The notes under the pieces: model-generated
What the model saw: the letters and a program-made list of their open reading frames with translations, nothing else
The model's database searches: none
What the model was told of the DNA's origin: nothing
Assembly (NCBI GenBank): GCA_903901045.1
Contig: CAIUPP010000029.1
Span: 1-64,000, forward strand
Length of the DNA: 64,000 nt
Direction: 5' to 3'
From: an uncultured Planctomycetota bacterium
Lineage (GTDB): Bacteria > Planctomycetota > Brocadiia > CAIUPP01
Shown here: positions 42,533 through 52,200 of the stretch, one piece after another
Layout of the letters: each line of letters opens with the position of its first letter
Position numbering within the stretch: position 1 is the first letter of the stretch
Made by a program: the position numbers and the translations under genes

Positions 42533-43747
42533 CTACGATGACTTCGGGGATCCGCGCGTGCCGAGGGGATCGCCGAAGTCGGGGATCGCCATCAATTCTC
42601 CGTCCCGCTTGGCCGATTCGTGGGCAATCAGGCCGGGCACGAGGTAACGCGCCGCCTGCCAGACGTTGGTCGGCGGCGGCACGTTCGCCGCGCACGCCGT
42701 GACGAAGTCATGGATCAGGAACTGGTGCGAGCCGCGATGCCCGTTGGACAGGCCGATGAATTCCTTCGGCAGCCGTTCGACCGGATGCACCGTGGAGACG
42801 CCGGAGAACACCGCGTCGCCGCCGACCTTCTCGGCCATGGCGTCCCCTTTGTCCCGCGCAAGGACCCCCTTGCTTTCGAGCAGGCTGGTCAGGTCCTGCC
42901 GGGAGGCGCGGTCCTTGGTCACCCAGATATTGTTTCCATACTGCTCTTCGTAGCTTCCCTGGGTTCCATACAGGCTCAGGCGCACTTCGCCGGGATGCCC
43001 GATCCGCCGGAACTCGTTGATCCGCGTGACGCTGCCGTCGGACATGCGCATCAGCGCCGTCTCGTTGCTGAACTCGTTGTCCCAGCGATTGACCCCCTTC
43101 CGGAAGAGGCCGTCCTCGTGCCGGTCCACAACGCCCAGGCAGGAGACGTGCGTGGCATAAGCCCCCGTCACGGAGACGATCATGCTCACGGAGTGAGTGG
43201 GGTAGTGCATGGGAGGGGAACCGGCGGTTTCCTTCCAACGCTCCCCGCCGCGCCACTTACAGACGTCGTACAGGCCGTGGTCGAAATCGTGCATGTACTC
43301 CCCCTCGGCATACACGACGCTCCCGAAATCCCCCTTCTGAAAGCGTTCGCGGCAGTACAGCGCGCAGGGGTAGTAGTAGCTGGTCTCGCCGATCATGTAG
43401 ATTTTCCGCGTCTGCTCGACCGTCCTCACCAGGCGGGTGATCTCCTCCATGGTGATGGCCGAGGGGACGGCGGAATAAACGTGCTTGCCCGCCTTCAGCG
43501 CCTGCACGGCCTGCGGCCCGTGCATCCAGTTCTGCGTGAAGATCGCGATGGCGTCCACGTCGGTCTGGCAGAGGTCGTCCAGGGAAGGGCAGGTGCGCGC
43601 GATGCCGAATAATTGCGCCTTCTCCTTGAGCTTGGCCGCGTCGAGGTCGCACAGCGTCACAGAGGCGACGCCCGGATGCGCCTTGAAAAGCGGAATGAAA
43701 TTGTTGGCGAACGCCCCGACCCCGCAAATGCCGACTTTGATACCCAT
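42533..43747 (-). CDS. Gfo/Idh/MocA family oxidoreductase with atypical EKP motif
   Basis: 404 residues. The Rossmann part opens IKVGICGVGAFANNFIPLF. In place of the family EKP motif the sequence is SAVPSA near residue 93, so the lysine normally contacting substrate and cofactor is missing. Other features, TSYYYPCALYCRE, HYPTHSVSMIV with a candidate His, and LSLYGTQGSYEEQYGN, fit the family. A relationship to sugar oxidoreductases or GH109-type NAD-using glycosidases is possible. It separates the glycan-binding cassette from the URO-D/MttB part of the run and follows the hairpin at 43816-43851. Confidence 0.8.
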   Translation of the reverse strand: MGIKVGICGVGAFANNFIPLFKAHPGVASVTLCDLDAAKLKEKAQLFGIARTCPSLDDLCQTDVDAIAIFTQNWMHGPQAVQALKAGKHVYSAVPSAITMEEITRLVRTVEQTRKIYMIGETSYYYPCALYCRERFQKGDFGSVVYAEGEYMHDFDHGLYDVCKWRGGERWKETAGSPPMHYPTHSVSMIVSVTGAYATHVSCLGVVDRHEDGLFRKGVNRWDNEFSNETALMRMSDGSVTRINEFRRIGHPGEVRLSLYGTQGSYEEQYGNNIWVTKDRASRQDLTSLLESKGVLARDKGDAMAEKVGGDAVFSGVSTVHPVERLPKEFIGLSNGHRGSHQFLIHDFVTACAANVPPPTNVWQAARYLVPGLIAHESAKRDGELMAIPDFGDPLGTRGSPKSS

Positions 43748-43815
43748 CTATTTTCCCTCTGTCGCCGAATCAGGCGTCATGAAAATCCCGTGCGTCGTTC
43801 AATCCCACGCGGCCG

Positions 43816-43851
43816 GGGCCTCGTCGCGGATTATCCGGCCCGACGAGGCCC
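43816..43851 (-). repeat. Strong GC hairpin between cassette and Gfo/Idh gene
   Basis: GGGCCTCGTCG (43816-43826) and CGACGAGGCCC (43841-43851) are perfect 11-bp arms around a 14-nt loop. It lies in the 140-bp gap after the CBM-bearing protein gene and before the Gfo/Idh gene. No T-run follows, so an attenuator, RNA-stabilising hairpin or factor-assisted terminator is more likely than an intrinsic terminator. Confidence 0.6.
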
Positions 43852-43887
43852 GCGGCTTCGTGGAAGCTCCGCAGTGGACGAATCCGG

Positions 43888-44919
43888 TCAGGGCTTCTTC
43901 TCAATCGACGTAACCCAGATGCCTATCGGCAGTCCGGTGGGCATTTCGCGCAGTTCAAAGCCGGTGAAGCTGGCCGCGCCCGTGCCGCCACAATAATCCA
44001 CGTCCACGCCGATGAGTCCCGTCCCCGGCAGCGTCTTGTCCTCATCCACCTCATGGTTGGTCTTCGTCTTGGGGTCGAAGACCCAGATGTTCGCGCCGCA
44101 CATGTACCGCCACGGGCTTTCGCCCTTGGCGGCGCGGCCGACCTGAAGCTTGTAGTTGCTGTAAGCGCCGTCGGGGCCGGTGACGACCTTGTTGTCGGCC
44201 GTGTAGAGCCAGCCGGTCATGACCACGGCGCCGGCCGATTCCTTCTCGGCCTTGTACCAGCAACAGAGGGCATAGCGCTTGCCGGCTTCGACGGGGGTTA
44301 TCTGAGTCGCCTTCACCGTCGATTCGCCCCCCTTGGTGTTGGTGAATTTCATCACGGTGATGCCGGCCGGGTCGATCTTGCGCAGCAGTTCGAGCGTGCC
44401 CGCGGCCTGGGCGGCGTCATAGATCCAGGAGGCGGCCTTGGAGGGATCCGCCTTGTCGGCCACCGTCAGGGTCCCGTTGACCAGCATATTCTTGCCCAGC
44501 ACGGGCTTGGCGTGGGCGAGTTCAGGATAGCTCTTGGCCGGCTTGGAAGTCCCCTGGTCGAAGTAGATCGAGTACGTATCGGAGGAGCCCGCCCCCATCG
44601 TGCCCAACCGCAGCCAGCTGAGCCGGCCCGCGGCCGGAGTGTCTTTGTCCGGGAAGAAGCGGGAGGGGACTTCCTTCTCCTGCCCGGCCTGGATCATCAT
44701 CACGCGGGGGGAGTTCGGATCGAACGTTCCGGTCGCCCCGGCGCGCGCGAGCAGGTCCGCGAAGTCGACGTCCCACTCCACCAGCGCATTCTCCTTCGCA
44801 TCCGGCGAGAACGCCGATATCTGCGCGCGATAGCTCCAGTCCGCGTTCGACCAATTGGTCGGAGCCGCCAACGCCACCGACCCCGCCAGCGCCAGCACGA
44901 CTGCCATGACGTACCTCAT
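43888..44919 (-). CDS. Secreted protein, DUF2341-like head plus CBM4/9-like domain (copy 1)
   Basis: 343 residues from ATG at 44919, which has GAGGAGGAGGG upstream. A signal peptide covers 1-18 (cut after ALA). Residues about 20-140 form a beta-sandwich-like head (WSNADWSYRAQI, ALVEWDVDFADLL, RVMMIQAGQEKEVPSRFF, DTYSIYFD), similar in pattern to DUF2341. Residues about 155-335 look like a CBM4/9-type jelly roll (GKNMLVNGTLTVADK, VKATQITPVEAGKRYALCCW). A paralogue lies at 48208-49248. It probably binds a polysaccharide at the cell surface with the beta-helix protein encoded just upstream. The DUF2341 link is by pattern only. Confidence 0.65.
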   Translation of the reverse strand: MRYVMAVVLALAGSVALAAPTNWSNADWSYRAQISAFSPDAKENALVEWDVDFADLLARAGATGTFDPNSPRVMMIQAGQEKEVPSRFFPDKDTPAAGRLSWLRLGTMGAGSSDTYSIYFDQGTSKPAKSYPELAHAKPVLGKNMLVNGTLTVADKADPSKAASWIYDAAQAAGTLELLRKIDPAGITVMKFTNTKGGESTVKATQITPVEAGKRYALCCWYKAEKESAGAVVMTGWLYTADNKVVTGPDGAYSNYKLQVGRAAKGESPWRYMCGANIWVFDPKTKTNHEVDEDKTLPGTGLIGVDVDYCGGTGAASFTGFELREMPTGLPIGIWVTSIEKKP

Positions 44920-44969
44920 CCGAGCCCTCCTCCTCACGATGGAATGAAAATATGACCTTGCGCCCGCGT

Positions 44970-47900
44970 TCAATTTTCCTTCACGCCTAACGCCCCGATA
45001 TCCGTCCCGCCCTCGCCCGCGCCGCTGTTGGGGCTGCCGGGTTTCAGGCGGTAATCGCCATGCTCGGCATCGACGTAATCCGGGTCCTTGAAGATGGAAT
45101 GCTGGTCCTTGCCGGTGTCCTTCTGCCACGCCTTCAGGCCCATGTATTGCATGTTCTCATACCGCATGACGCCTTTGTGCGCTCCCCTTCCCCTGAAGAA
45201 GGGGTCCTTCACCGCGAACTCGTCCGTCGTGCCGATGGAGCCGTGGTTCTCGGCGAGATACTTGACGTAGTAATCCTGCACCTCCGTGCCGAAGTTGTTG
45301 TAGTCGCTGTCGAAGGTTGCCAGTTGCTCGTGCGTGGAGCCGATGAAGGAAATCTCGCAAATGAAGCAGTACACGAAGGAGTTGTTCCGGCACACGGCGC
45401 CTTCCAGGGACCCCGGACCGTACGCCAGGGCGCTCAGGGTGAGGCAGCAGGAGTTGCTGGTGAACTTCGACCGCGGGCTGTCCAGCAGCAGCGCCCCGCC
45501 CTCCATCGCGTACATAACATTGTGGTCTGCGGCGAAGCCGGGGGAGCGATGCGCGAAAAGCCCGGTGCTGGTCGGCATGGCCTGCCAATGATGGTTCCAG
45601 AACTTGCAATGGGAGACGGTCACGTCCGACGAGTCGGCCGCGTAGACGCCGGAATGCGCGAACCAGCGGATTTCAAATCCTCGGATGGTCACGTACGGCG
45701 CGCGTTCGAGCTTCAGGCAGGAATTGGCTTCGTGCCGGCCGTCGAGGATCACCGTGCCGGGGGTTTCCGCTTCGAGGGTGATCGGCGCGCCGGCGAGCCC
45801 GCCGTGGGTGAGCTTCGTCTCGCCGGGATACAGCCCCGGCATCAGGACCACGTGGTCGCCCGGCAGCGCGCGGTCCACGGCGAACTGGATCGTGCGCCAG
45901 GGCTTCTCGTGCGTGCCGGTTCCGTCGGCGTCTTCGCCCTGGGGGGAGACGAAGTAGGACTTCGCCGCGCCCTTGAGGGCGAACGTCGCATCCTCGCCCA
46001 CGGTCTTGTCGCCGACCTGGTCCTTGAGAATGATGCGATAGTGATAGGTCTTGCCGGATTGGACGGCGGGCGGGAGCAGCACGAGGTAGTTCGTCACGCG
46101 CGGCGTCGATCGCACCGACACCCAGTCCCCTCCGTCGGCGGAAATCCAGGAGCGTTGCACGTCCTTGGGCTGATCGAAGGCGGAGCCATACTTCTTGTCC
46201 GCCCCGTATTCAACCGTGGCCAGGCAGGGGGCGTCCGTTTCAAAGGAAAGGACCACGCCCTTGTCGTTGGCAAAGACGACCGGCGCGCGCTTGAGTTTCG
46301 GCCCCTTGTTCAACAACCGGACCATGAGCGTCTTGGGCGCGCTCCAGTTGCCGGCATTGTCGGAGACCGAGACGCTCACGGCGGCCACGGAGGCGTCCTT
46401 GGGAAGCGCCATATCCTTCCAGGTGGCGTACGGCTCGGGGGCGCTCCATTCGCCATTGCCGATGCGCACTTTCATCTGCGCCGGCTTGCCGGCGGCATCC
46501 TCCGCGCCGATGATCAGGCCGAACTGCGGCTCCGCGACCACCCATTCATCCGACCGGCTTTCCGGCCCGAGTTGCCGCACGAGGTTCCGCCCGCCGCCGT
46601 TCCAGGGATCGCGCTCAAAGTAGAGCTCGCCCGATCCTCCGGCCCGCTGCGCAGGCGCCATCAGGGAAACCGTCACCGTCGGCGGCTCGATGTCCTTGAA
46701 GTCCGGCCCCACCGCGCCGAACGCGCCACAGTTCTCGCCGTTCGAGCCCATCTTCAGGCACGGGCTGTCCGGCAGCAGGCGATAGTCCCCCGTCGCCGGG
46801 CCTGCGAAGCGCGGGTTCGCCTCGATGCTGTGCTCCCCCGCCCCCATCTTGCGCGCCAGGTCCAGGCTGGCCTGGAGTTGCTCGCGGTCCAGGCTCTGCC
46901 AGAAGCATTCGTAGTCCACCACCGTTCCCTGCACGATGGACGGCATGTAGATCGGCGCGGAGAAGCCGCCGACGATGTTGAAGCGCGAGACCCCCTTGGG
47001 ATGGTTGCCGGAACCGCTGAGGCCGTGGGTGATTCCGCCCACGAGGGTGTTGTTCTCAACGGTGTACGCGCTGACCGGGGCCTTGATGAAGATCCCGTTG
47101 TCGAACCCGACGCAGAGGTTGCGCCGCACTTCTCCCTCGATGGACTGGTAATAATACTGAATGGCGCAGTCATCCTGCATATCGACGGGGATCATGAACC
47201 GGTCGCGGATCTTGTTGAACCGGCAGTCCTCGACGATGGCGTGCTTGGCGGTGATGTAGACCCCGCCGGCGCAGTCGTCCGAGGTGCAGCGGAGAATCCG
47301 CATGTTCTCCACGCCCTCATCCACCGCCTGGAATCCGCGGACGCAGTTCCAGGCGTGGCAGTCCTCGATGGTGCTGTTCGCCGCGCGCAGGATGCAGCCG
47401 CAGGAATAAATCCAGCCGAAGTAGTTGCGGAAATTGAGCCCGCGCACGGTGGTGTTCTGGCGCCAGACCATCAAGCCGTTGCGGTCGCGGCTCATGCCGA
47501 GGTTGTGCGTTTCCGGAGCGCGCCCGTCGGTGGTGTGGAAGAACAGCTCCTTGCCGTCGGACCAGATGCTCGCGGGGAACTGCGTCACCGCCGCGAGGTC
47601 GGCGACGAGTTCGTACCGGGTGCGGGCGTCCGCTTCCCATACATCGGGGGCGGTGTCGCGCAGGTTGATGGCGGCGGGGATTTTGAACACCCCCGGCTTT
47701 CCTTCCACCGGCGCGGCGTTCGCGATCTTCTGCCCGCCGTCGAACACGACCTCTTCAAAGCTGCCGTCGGCGTTCTTTGCGGCGGTGATCAGCAGCAGCG
47801 GTTGCGGCCCCACGCCGCGATTCTCCGCCCGGCCCACCGGCAACTCCCCCTGCGCATAGACCCCCTTGTGGATGATCACTTCGCTCGCTTCCTCCTTGAC

Positions 47901-48080
47901 CGGGAGGAGCGAGAGCGCCTGGCGAAGCGTCGCGACCGGCTGCTCCGCCGTGCCGGGATTCTGGTCGTTTCCGGTCGTCGCGACGTGCACCGTGGCGGCG
48001 GAGAGCGAAGCGGCGGCGACGCAAGAGAACGCCGCTGCGCACAACCACGTCCAAGGGGAGTTCTCGGCTCTCATCGACAT
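44970..48080 (-). CDS. Secreted double parallel beta-helix protein (copy 1)
   Basis: About 1036 residues. The start is taken at the ATG at 48080, which has GGAG 7 bp upstream; the frame also opens 18 bp earlier. A signal peptide ends near SLSAA. The first beta-helix domain, residues about 30-440, opens VATTGNDQNPGTAEQPVATL and ends with GDYRLLPDSPCLKMG. A linker of about 280 residues with fibronectin-like strands follows (RTYHYRIILKDQ type; LYFERDPWNGGGRNL). A second beta-helix domain starts FVSPQGEDADG near 715 and ends GDYRLKPGSPN. Such proteins include polysaccharide lyases and hydrolases, but no catalytic signature is certain. It forms a gene pair with 43888-44919. Confidence 0.8.
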   Translation of the reverse strand: MSMRAENSPWTWLCAAAFSCVAAASLSAATVHVATTGNDQNPGTAEQPVATLRQALSLLPVKEEASEVIIHKGVYAQGELPVGRAENRGVGPQPLLLITAAKNADGSFEEVVFDGGQKIANAAPVEGKPGVFKIPAAINLRDTAPDVWEADARTRYELVADLAAVTQFPASIWSDGKELFFHTTDGRAPETHNLGMSRDRNGLMVWRQNTTVRGLNFRNYFGWIYSCGCILRAANSTIEDCHAWNCVRGFQAVDEGVENMRILRCTSDDCAGGVYITAKHAIVEDCRFNKIRDRFMIPVDMQDDCAIQYYYQSIEGEVRRNLCVGFDNGIFIKAPVSAYTVENNTLVGGITHGLSGSGNHPKGVSRFNIVGGFSAPIYMPSIVQGTVVDYECFWQSLDREQLQASLDLARKMGAGEHSIEANPRFAGPATGDYRLLPDSPCLKMGSNGENCGAFGAVGPDFKDIEPPTVTVSLMAPAQRAGGSGELYFERDPWNGGGRNLVRQLGPESRSDEWVVAEPQFGLIIGAEDAAGKPAQMKVRIGNGEWSAPEPYATWKDMALPKDASVAAVSVSVSDNAGNWSAPKTLMVRLLNKGPKLKRAPVVFANDKGVVLSFETDAPCLATVEYGADKKYGSAFDQPKDVQRSWISADGGDWVSVRSTPRVTNYLVLLPPAVQSGKTYHYRIILKDQVGDKTVGEDATFALKGAAKSYFVSPQGEDADGTGTHEKPWRTIQFAVDRALPGDHVVLMPGLYPGETKLTHGGLAGAPITLEAETPGTVILDGRHEANSCLKLERAPYVTIRGFEIRWFAHSGVYAADSSDVTVSHCKFWNHHWQAMPTSTGLFAHRSPGFAADHNVMYAMEGGALLLDSPRSKFTSNSCCLTLSALAYGPGSLEGAVCRNNSFVYCFICEISFIGSTHEQLATFDSDYNNFGTEVQDYYVKYLAENHGSIGTTDEFAVKDPFFRGRGAHKGVMRYENMQYMGLKAWQKDTGKDQHSIFKDPDYVDAEHGDYRLKPGSPNSGAGEGGTDIGALGVKEN

Positions 48081-48207
48081 GTTTTCACTCCATGGCATCA
48101 GGTGTAACCCTCTCCGCTTTGCGCCAACTCAATTCTCCCGGGCGCCGCAGCGCACGGTCACTCACGAGGCGAGATGTGGAGTCTCGTCAGCTCGATTCAG
48201 TCCCCAA

Positions 48208-49248
48208 TCAGGGTTTCTTTTCGACGGCCGCCACCCGGATGCCCATCGGCAGCCCGGAAGGCATTTCGCGCAATTCCAGGCCGGCGAAGTAGGCCGTTCC
48301 CTTGCCGTAGGTGTAGTCCAGCTCAATGCTCATGAGTCCCGTCCCCGGCAGCAGCTTCCCATCTTCAACCACGTGGTTGGTCTTCGTCTTGGGATCAAAG
48401 ATGCCGAACGCCGCGTTGCAGATGTACCGCCACGGGCATTCCCCTTTTCCGGCGAGCCCGACTTGCAGCTTGTAGTTGCCGTAGGCGCCGTCGGGACCGG
48501 TGACCGCCTTGCTATCGGCCGTGTAGAGCCACCCCGTCAGGACCGCGTAGCCGTCCTGCGCATCCTTCTCGGTCCTGACCCAGCCGGAGAGAGAGTAGCG
48601 CTTGCCGGCTTCGACGGCGGTCTGCTGGGACGCCTTGACCGTGGTGGCGGCGCCGACGGTGTTGACGATCTTCAGCGCCGGGGTGCCTTCGGCGTCGGAC
48701 TTCCGCACCCACTCGATCGTGCCCGCGGGCTGCCCCGCGTCGTAGATCCATCCGGCGGGCTTGGTGGCATCGTCCTTGTCGGCGACGGTCAGGTTCGCGT
48801 TGGCGATGAGGTTCTTGCCCAGGACCGGCTTGGCGTGGGCCATCTCAGGATAGCTCTTCGCCTGCTTGGCGGTCCCTTCGTCGAAATAGACCGAGTACGT
48901 GTCGATGGCCCCCGCCTGCATCGTGCCCAACCGCAGCCAGGCGAGCCTTCCCACGGCGGAACCCTCTTTGTCCGGGAAGAAACGGGAGGGGATTTCCTTT
49001 TCCTGCCCGGCTTGAACCAGCATCACGCGCGGGGAGTTCGGATCGAACGCGCCCTTCGCCCCGGCGCGCGCGAGCAGATCGGTGAAATCGACGTCCCACT
49101 CCACGAGCGCGTTGGCCTTTTCATCCAGCGCCTGGGCCGTCACCTGCGCGCGGTAGTTCCATTCCGGGTTCGACCAGGCGGGCGAAGCCGCCAATGCCGC
49201 CGAGCCCGTCAACGCCAACGCCAGCGCGATTACCATTACGTACCTCAT
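48208..49248 (-). CDS. Secreted protein, DUF2341-like head plus CBM4/9-like domain (copy 2)
   Basis: 346 residues from ATG at 49248, preceded by AGGAGG at 6 bp; a spurious ATG five codons upstream lies in that ribosome site. Signal peptide 1-20. The head (WSNPEWNYRAQVTAQAL, ALVEWDVDFTDLLARAGAKG) and the CBM-like domain (VKASQQTAVEAGKRYSLSGW, LPGTGLMSIELDY) match the paralogue at 43888-44919 in order and length. It differs mainly in the loop around residues 230-245 and in the cysteines, of which this copy has one near NAAFG. Expected outside the cytoplasm. Confidence 0.65.
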   Translation of the reverse strand: MRYVMVIALALALTGSAALAASPAWSNPEWNYRAQVTAQALDEKANALVEWDVDFTDLLARAGAKGAFDPNSPRVMLVQAGQEKEIPSRFFPDKEGSAVGRLAWLRLGTMQAGAIDTYSVYFDEGTAKQAKSYPEMAHAKPVLGKNLIANANLTVADKDDATKPAGWIYDAGQPAGTIEWVRKSDAEGTPALKIVNTVGAATTVKASQQTAVEAGKRYSLSGWVRTEKDAQDGYAVLTGWLYTADSKAVTGPDGAYGNYKLQVGLAGKGECPWRYICNAAFGIFDPKTKTNHVVEDGKLLPGTGLMSIELDYTYGKGTAYFAGLELREMPSGLPMGIRVAAVEKKP

Positions 49249-49299
49249 GCTGATCCTCCTCATAACCTGGAAATGAAAGAGATGCCCATGCGCCCGCGT

Positions 49300-52200
49300 T
49301 CAATTCTCCTTAACGCCCATCGCGCCGATGGTCGTACCGCCCTCGCCCGCCCCGATGTTGGGGCTGCCGGGCTTCAGGCGGAAATCGCCGTGTTCGGAAT
49401 CGACGTACTCCGGGTCCATGAAGATGGAATGCAGGTCTTTGTGCATCCCCTGCTGCCAGGCCTTCAGCCCCATGTACTGCTTCCCATCCAGCCAGATGAC
49501 CCCCTTGCGCGCGCCGCGATTGGTATAGAAGGGGTCCTTGGCCACGAACTCGTCCGTCGAGCCGATGCCGATTTTGCTTTCGGCGTTGTACTTGACATAA
49601 ACATCCTGGACGTTCGTGCCGATGTTATTGTAGTCGCTGTCGAAGGTCGCCATTTGCTCGGGGGTGTTGCCCACCAGCGCGAACTGGTCAATGCCGTTGT
49701 ACACGAAGGAGTTGTTCCGGGAGACGGAGCTCTCGGCGGACCCTGGCCCGAACGCGGCGGCATTGAACATGGCGGTGATGCTGTTATAGGTGATCCGCGC
49801 CCGCGAGCTTTCCAGGAACGTAATCCCCGCCGCCACGGCGTACATGACATTGTGGTCCGCCGCGAAGCGGGGGGAGCGGTGCACGAAGATTCCGTCGCCG
49901 TCCGGCACGCCCTGCCAATGATGGTTCCACATTCTGCAATGCGAGACGGTCACGTCCGACGAGTCGACCGCGTAGACGCCGGAATGCGCGAACCAGCGCA
50001 TCTCGAAGCCGCTGATCGTCACGTACGAAGCCTTTTCGAGCTTCAGGCAGGCGCCGGCTTCGTGCCGGCCGTCAAGAACCACGCTGCCGGGCGTCTCGGC
50101 TTCGAGGGTGATCGGCGCGCCGGCGAGCCCGCCGTGCGTGAGCTTGGCCTCACCGGTATACAGGCCCGGCAGCAGGATCACCCGGTCCCCGGGCAGCGCG
50201 CGGTCCACGGCGAACTGGATCGTGCGCCAGGGCTTCTCGCGCGAGCAGTTTCCGTCGGCGTCCTCGCCCTGAGGGGAGACGAAATAGGACTTCGCCGCCC
50301 CCTTGAGGGTGAACGTCGCATCCGCGCCCACGGTCTTGTTGCCGATCTGGTCCTGCAGAATGATCCGGTAGTGATAGGTTCTGCCCGTGGCCACCGCGGG
50401 GTTCAGCAGCACCAGGTAGTTCGTCACGCGCGGGACCGAGCGTTCCGACACCCAGTCCCCGCCGTCGGCGGCAATCCATGAGCGTTGCACGTCCTTGGGC
50501 TGCTCGAAGACGGAGCCGTACGTCTTGGTCGGCCCGTATTCGATCCTGGCCAGGCAGGGAGAATCCGTTTCGAAGGAAACGACCGCGCCCTTGTCGTTGA
50601 CGTAGACCACCGGGACGCCCTTGAGCTTCGGCCCCTTGTCCATCAGCCGGACGATGATCGTTTTGGGCGCGCTCCAGTTGCCGGCGTCGTCGGAGACTGC
50701 GACGCTGACGGCGGTCGAGACCGCGTGGGGGGGCACCGCAGCCTCCTTCCACGTGGCGAAGGGCTCCGCGGCGCTCCAGGCGCCGTCGCCGATGCGCATC
50801 TTCATCTGCGCCGGCTTGCCGGCGGCATCCTCCGCGCCGACGATCAAACCGAACTGGGCCTCCGCGACCGCCCATTCGTCCGAACGGCTTTCCGGCCCGA
50901 GCTGCCGCACGAGATTCCGTCCGCCGCCGTTCCAGGGATCGCGCTCGAAGTAGAGTTCGCCCGCTCCGCCGGCGCGCTGCGCGGGGGGCGTCAGGGAGAG
51001 CGTGACGGTCGGCGGCTCGATATCCTTGAAGTCCGCCCCCACCGGGCCGTACGCGCCGCAATATTCGCCGTTCGGGCCGACCTTCAGGCAGGGGCTGTTC
51101 GGCAAGAGGCGATAGTCCCCCGTTGCCGCACCCGCAAAGCGCGGGTCCAGCTCGATATTGTGCTCGCCCGTTCCCACCTTGCGCGCCGTGTCCAGAAAGC
51201 TCTGGAGCATGTCGCGCCCGAGGGGCTGCCAGAAGCAGTTGCAGTCCACCACCGTGCCGGGCAGAATCTGGGCGGGAGAGGCGATGGGTGTTGAGAAGCC
51301 GCAGATAATGTTGTAGCGCAGGATGCTCTTGGAATCGTAGCCGGTGCAGCCGATGCCCCAGGTGAGCCCGCCCAGAACCGTGTTGTGCTCGATGACGTAC
51401 GTGCTGACCGTCCCCTTCATGAAGATGCCGTTATTGAAGCCGACGCAGAGGTTGCGGCGCACTTCTCCTTCAACTCCCTGGTAGTAGTAGTGAATGCCGC
51501 TGTCATCCTGGGGGTCGGCGGGAATCATGAACCGGTCGCGGATTTTGATGAACCGGCAGTCCTCGACCACCACGTGTTTGGCGGTGGCGTAGACGCCGCC
51601 GGCGCAATCGTCGCCGGTGCAGCGCAGGATGCGCATTCCTTCCACGCCCTGGTCGGCCGCCTCGAAAGCGCGCACGCAATTCCAGGCATGACAGTCCTCC
51701 AGGGTGCTGTTCGCCGCGCGCAGGATGCAGCCGCTGGAGTAAACCCAGCCGAAGTAGTTGCGGAAATGGAAACCGCGCACCGTGGTGTTCTGCCGCCAGA
51801 CCATGAGACCGTTGCGAGCGCCGTTCATGCCGATGTCGTGCGCTTCCGGAGGACGGCCGTCGCTGGTGTGGAAGAACATTTCCGTTCCGCTGCACCAGAG
51901 GCTCGCGGGGAACTGGGCCACCGCCGCCAGGTCGGCCGCGAGTTCGTACCGCGTGCGCTTGTCCGCCTCCCAGACGTCGGGCGCGGTGTCGCGCAGTTTG
52001 AGGGTGGCCGGGATCTTGAACACCCCCGGCTTCCCTTCCACCGGTTCGCCCTTCGCGATCTTCTGCCCGCCGTCGAACGTGACCTCTTCGAAGCTGCCGT
52101 CGGGGTTCTTTCCGGCGGTGATCAGCAGCAGCGGCAAGGGGCCGAAATCGCGGTTCTCCGGCCGGCCCACGGCCAACTCATCCTGGGCGTAGACCCCTTG

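Noticed and set aside
43816-43851. Intrinsic terminator.
   Set aside because: The stem is strong but no T-run follows on the minus strand.
45060-48107. A 1015-codon open frame on the plus strand opposite the beta-helix gene, and similar long antisense frames (for example 1013-2746 and 36417-38273).
   Set aside because: They lie exactly opposite real genes, lack domains, and are rich in Arg, Ala, Pro and Val as expected when GC-rich third positions are read on the other strand.
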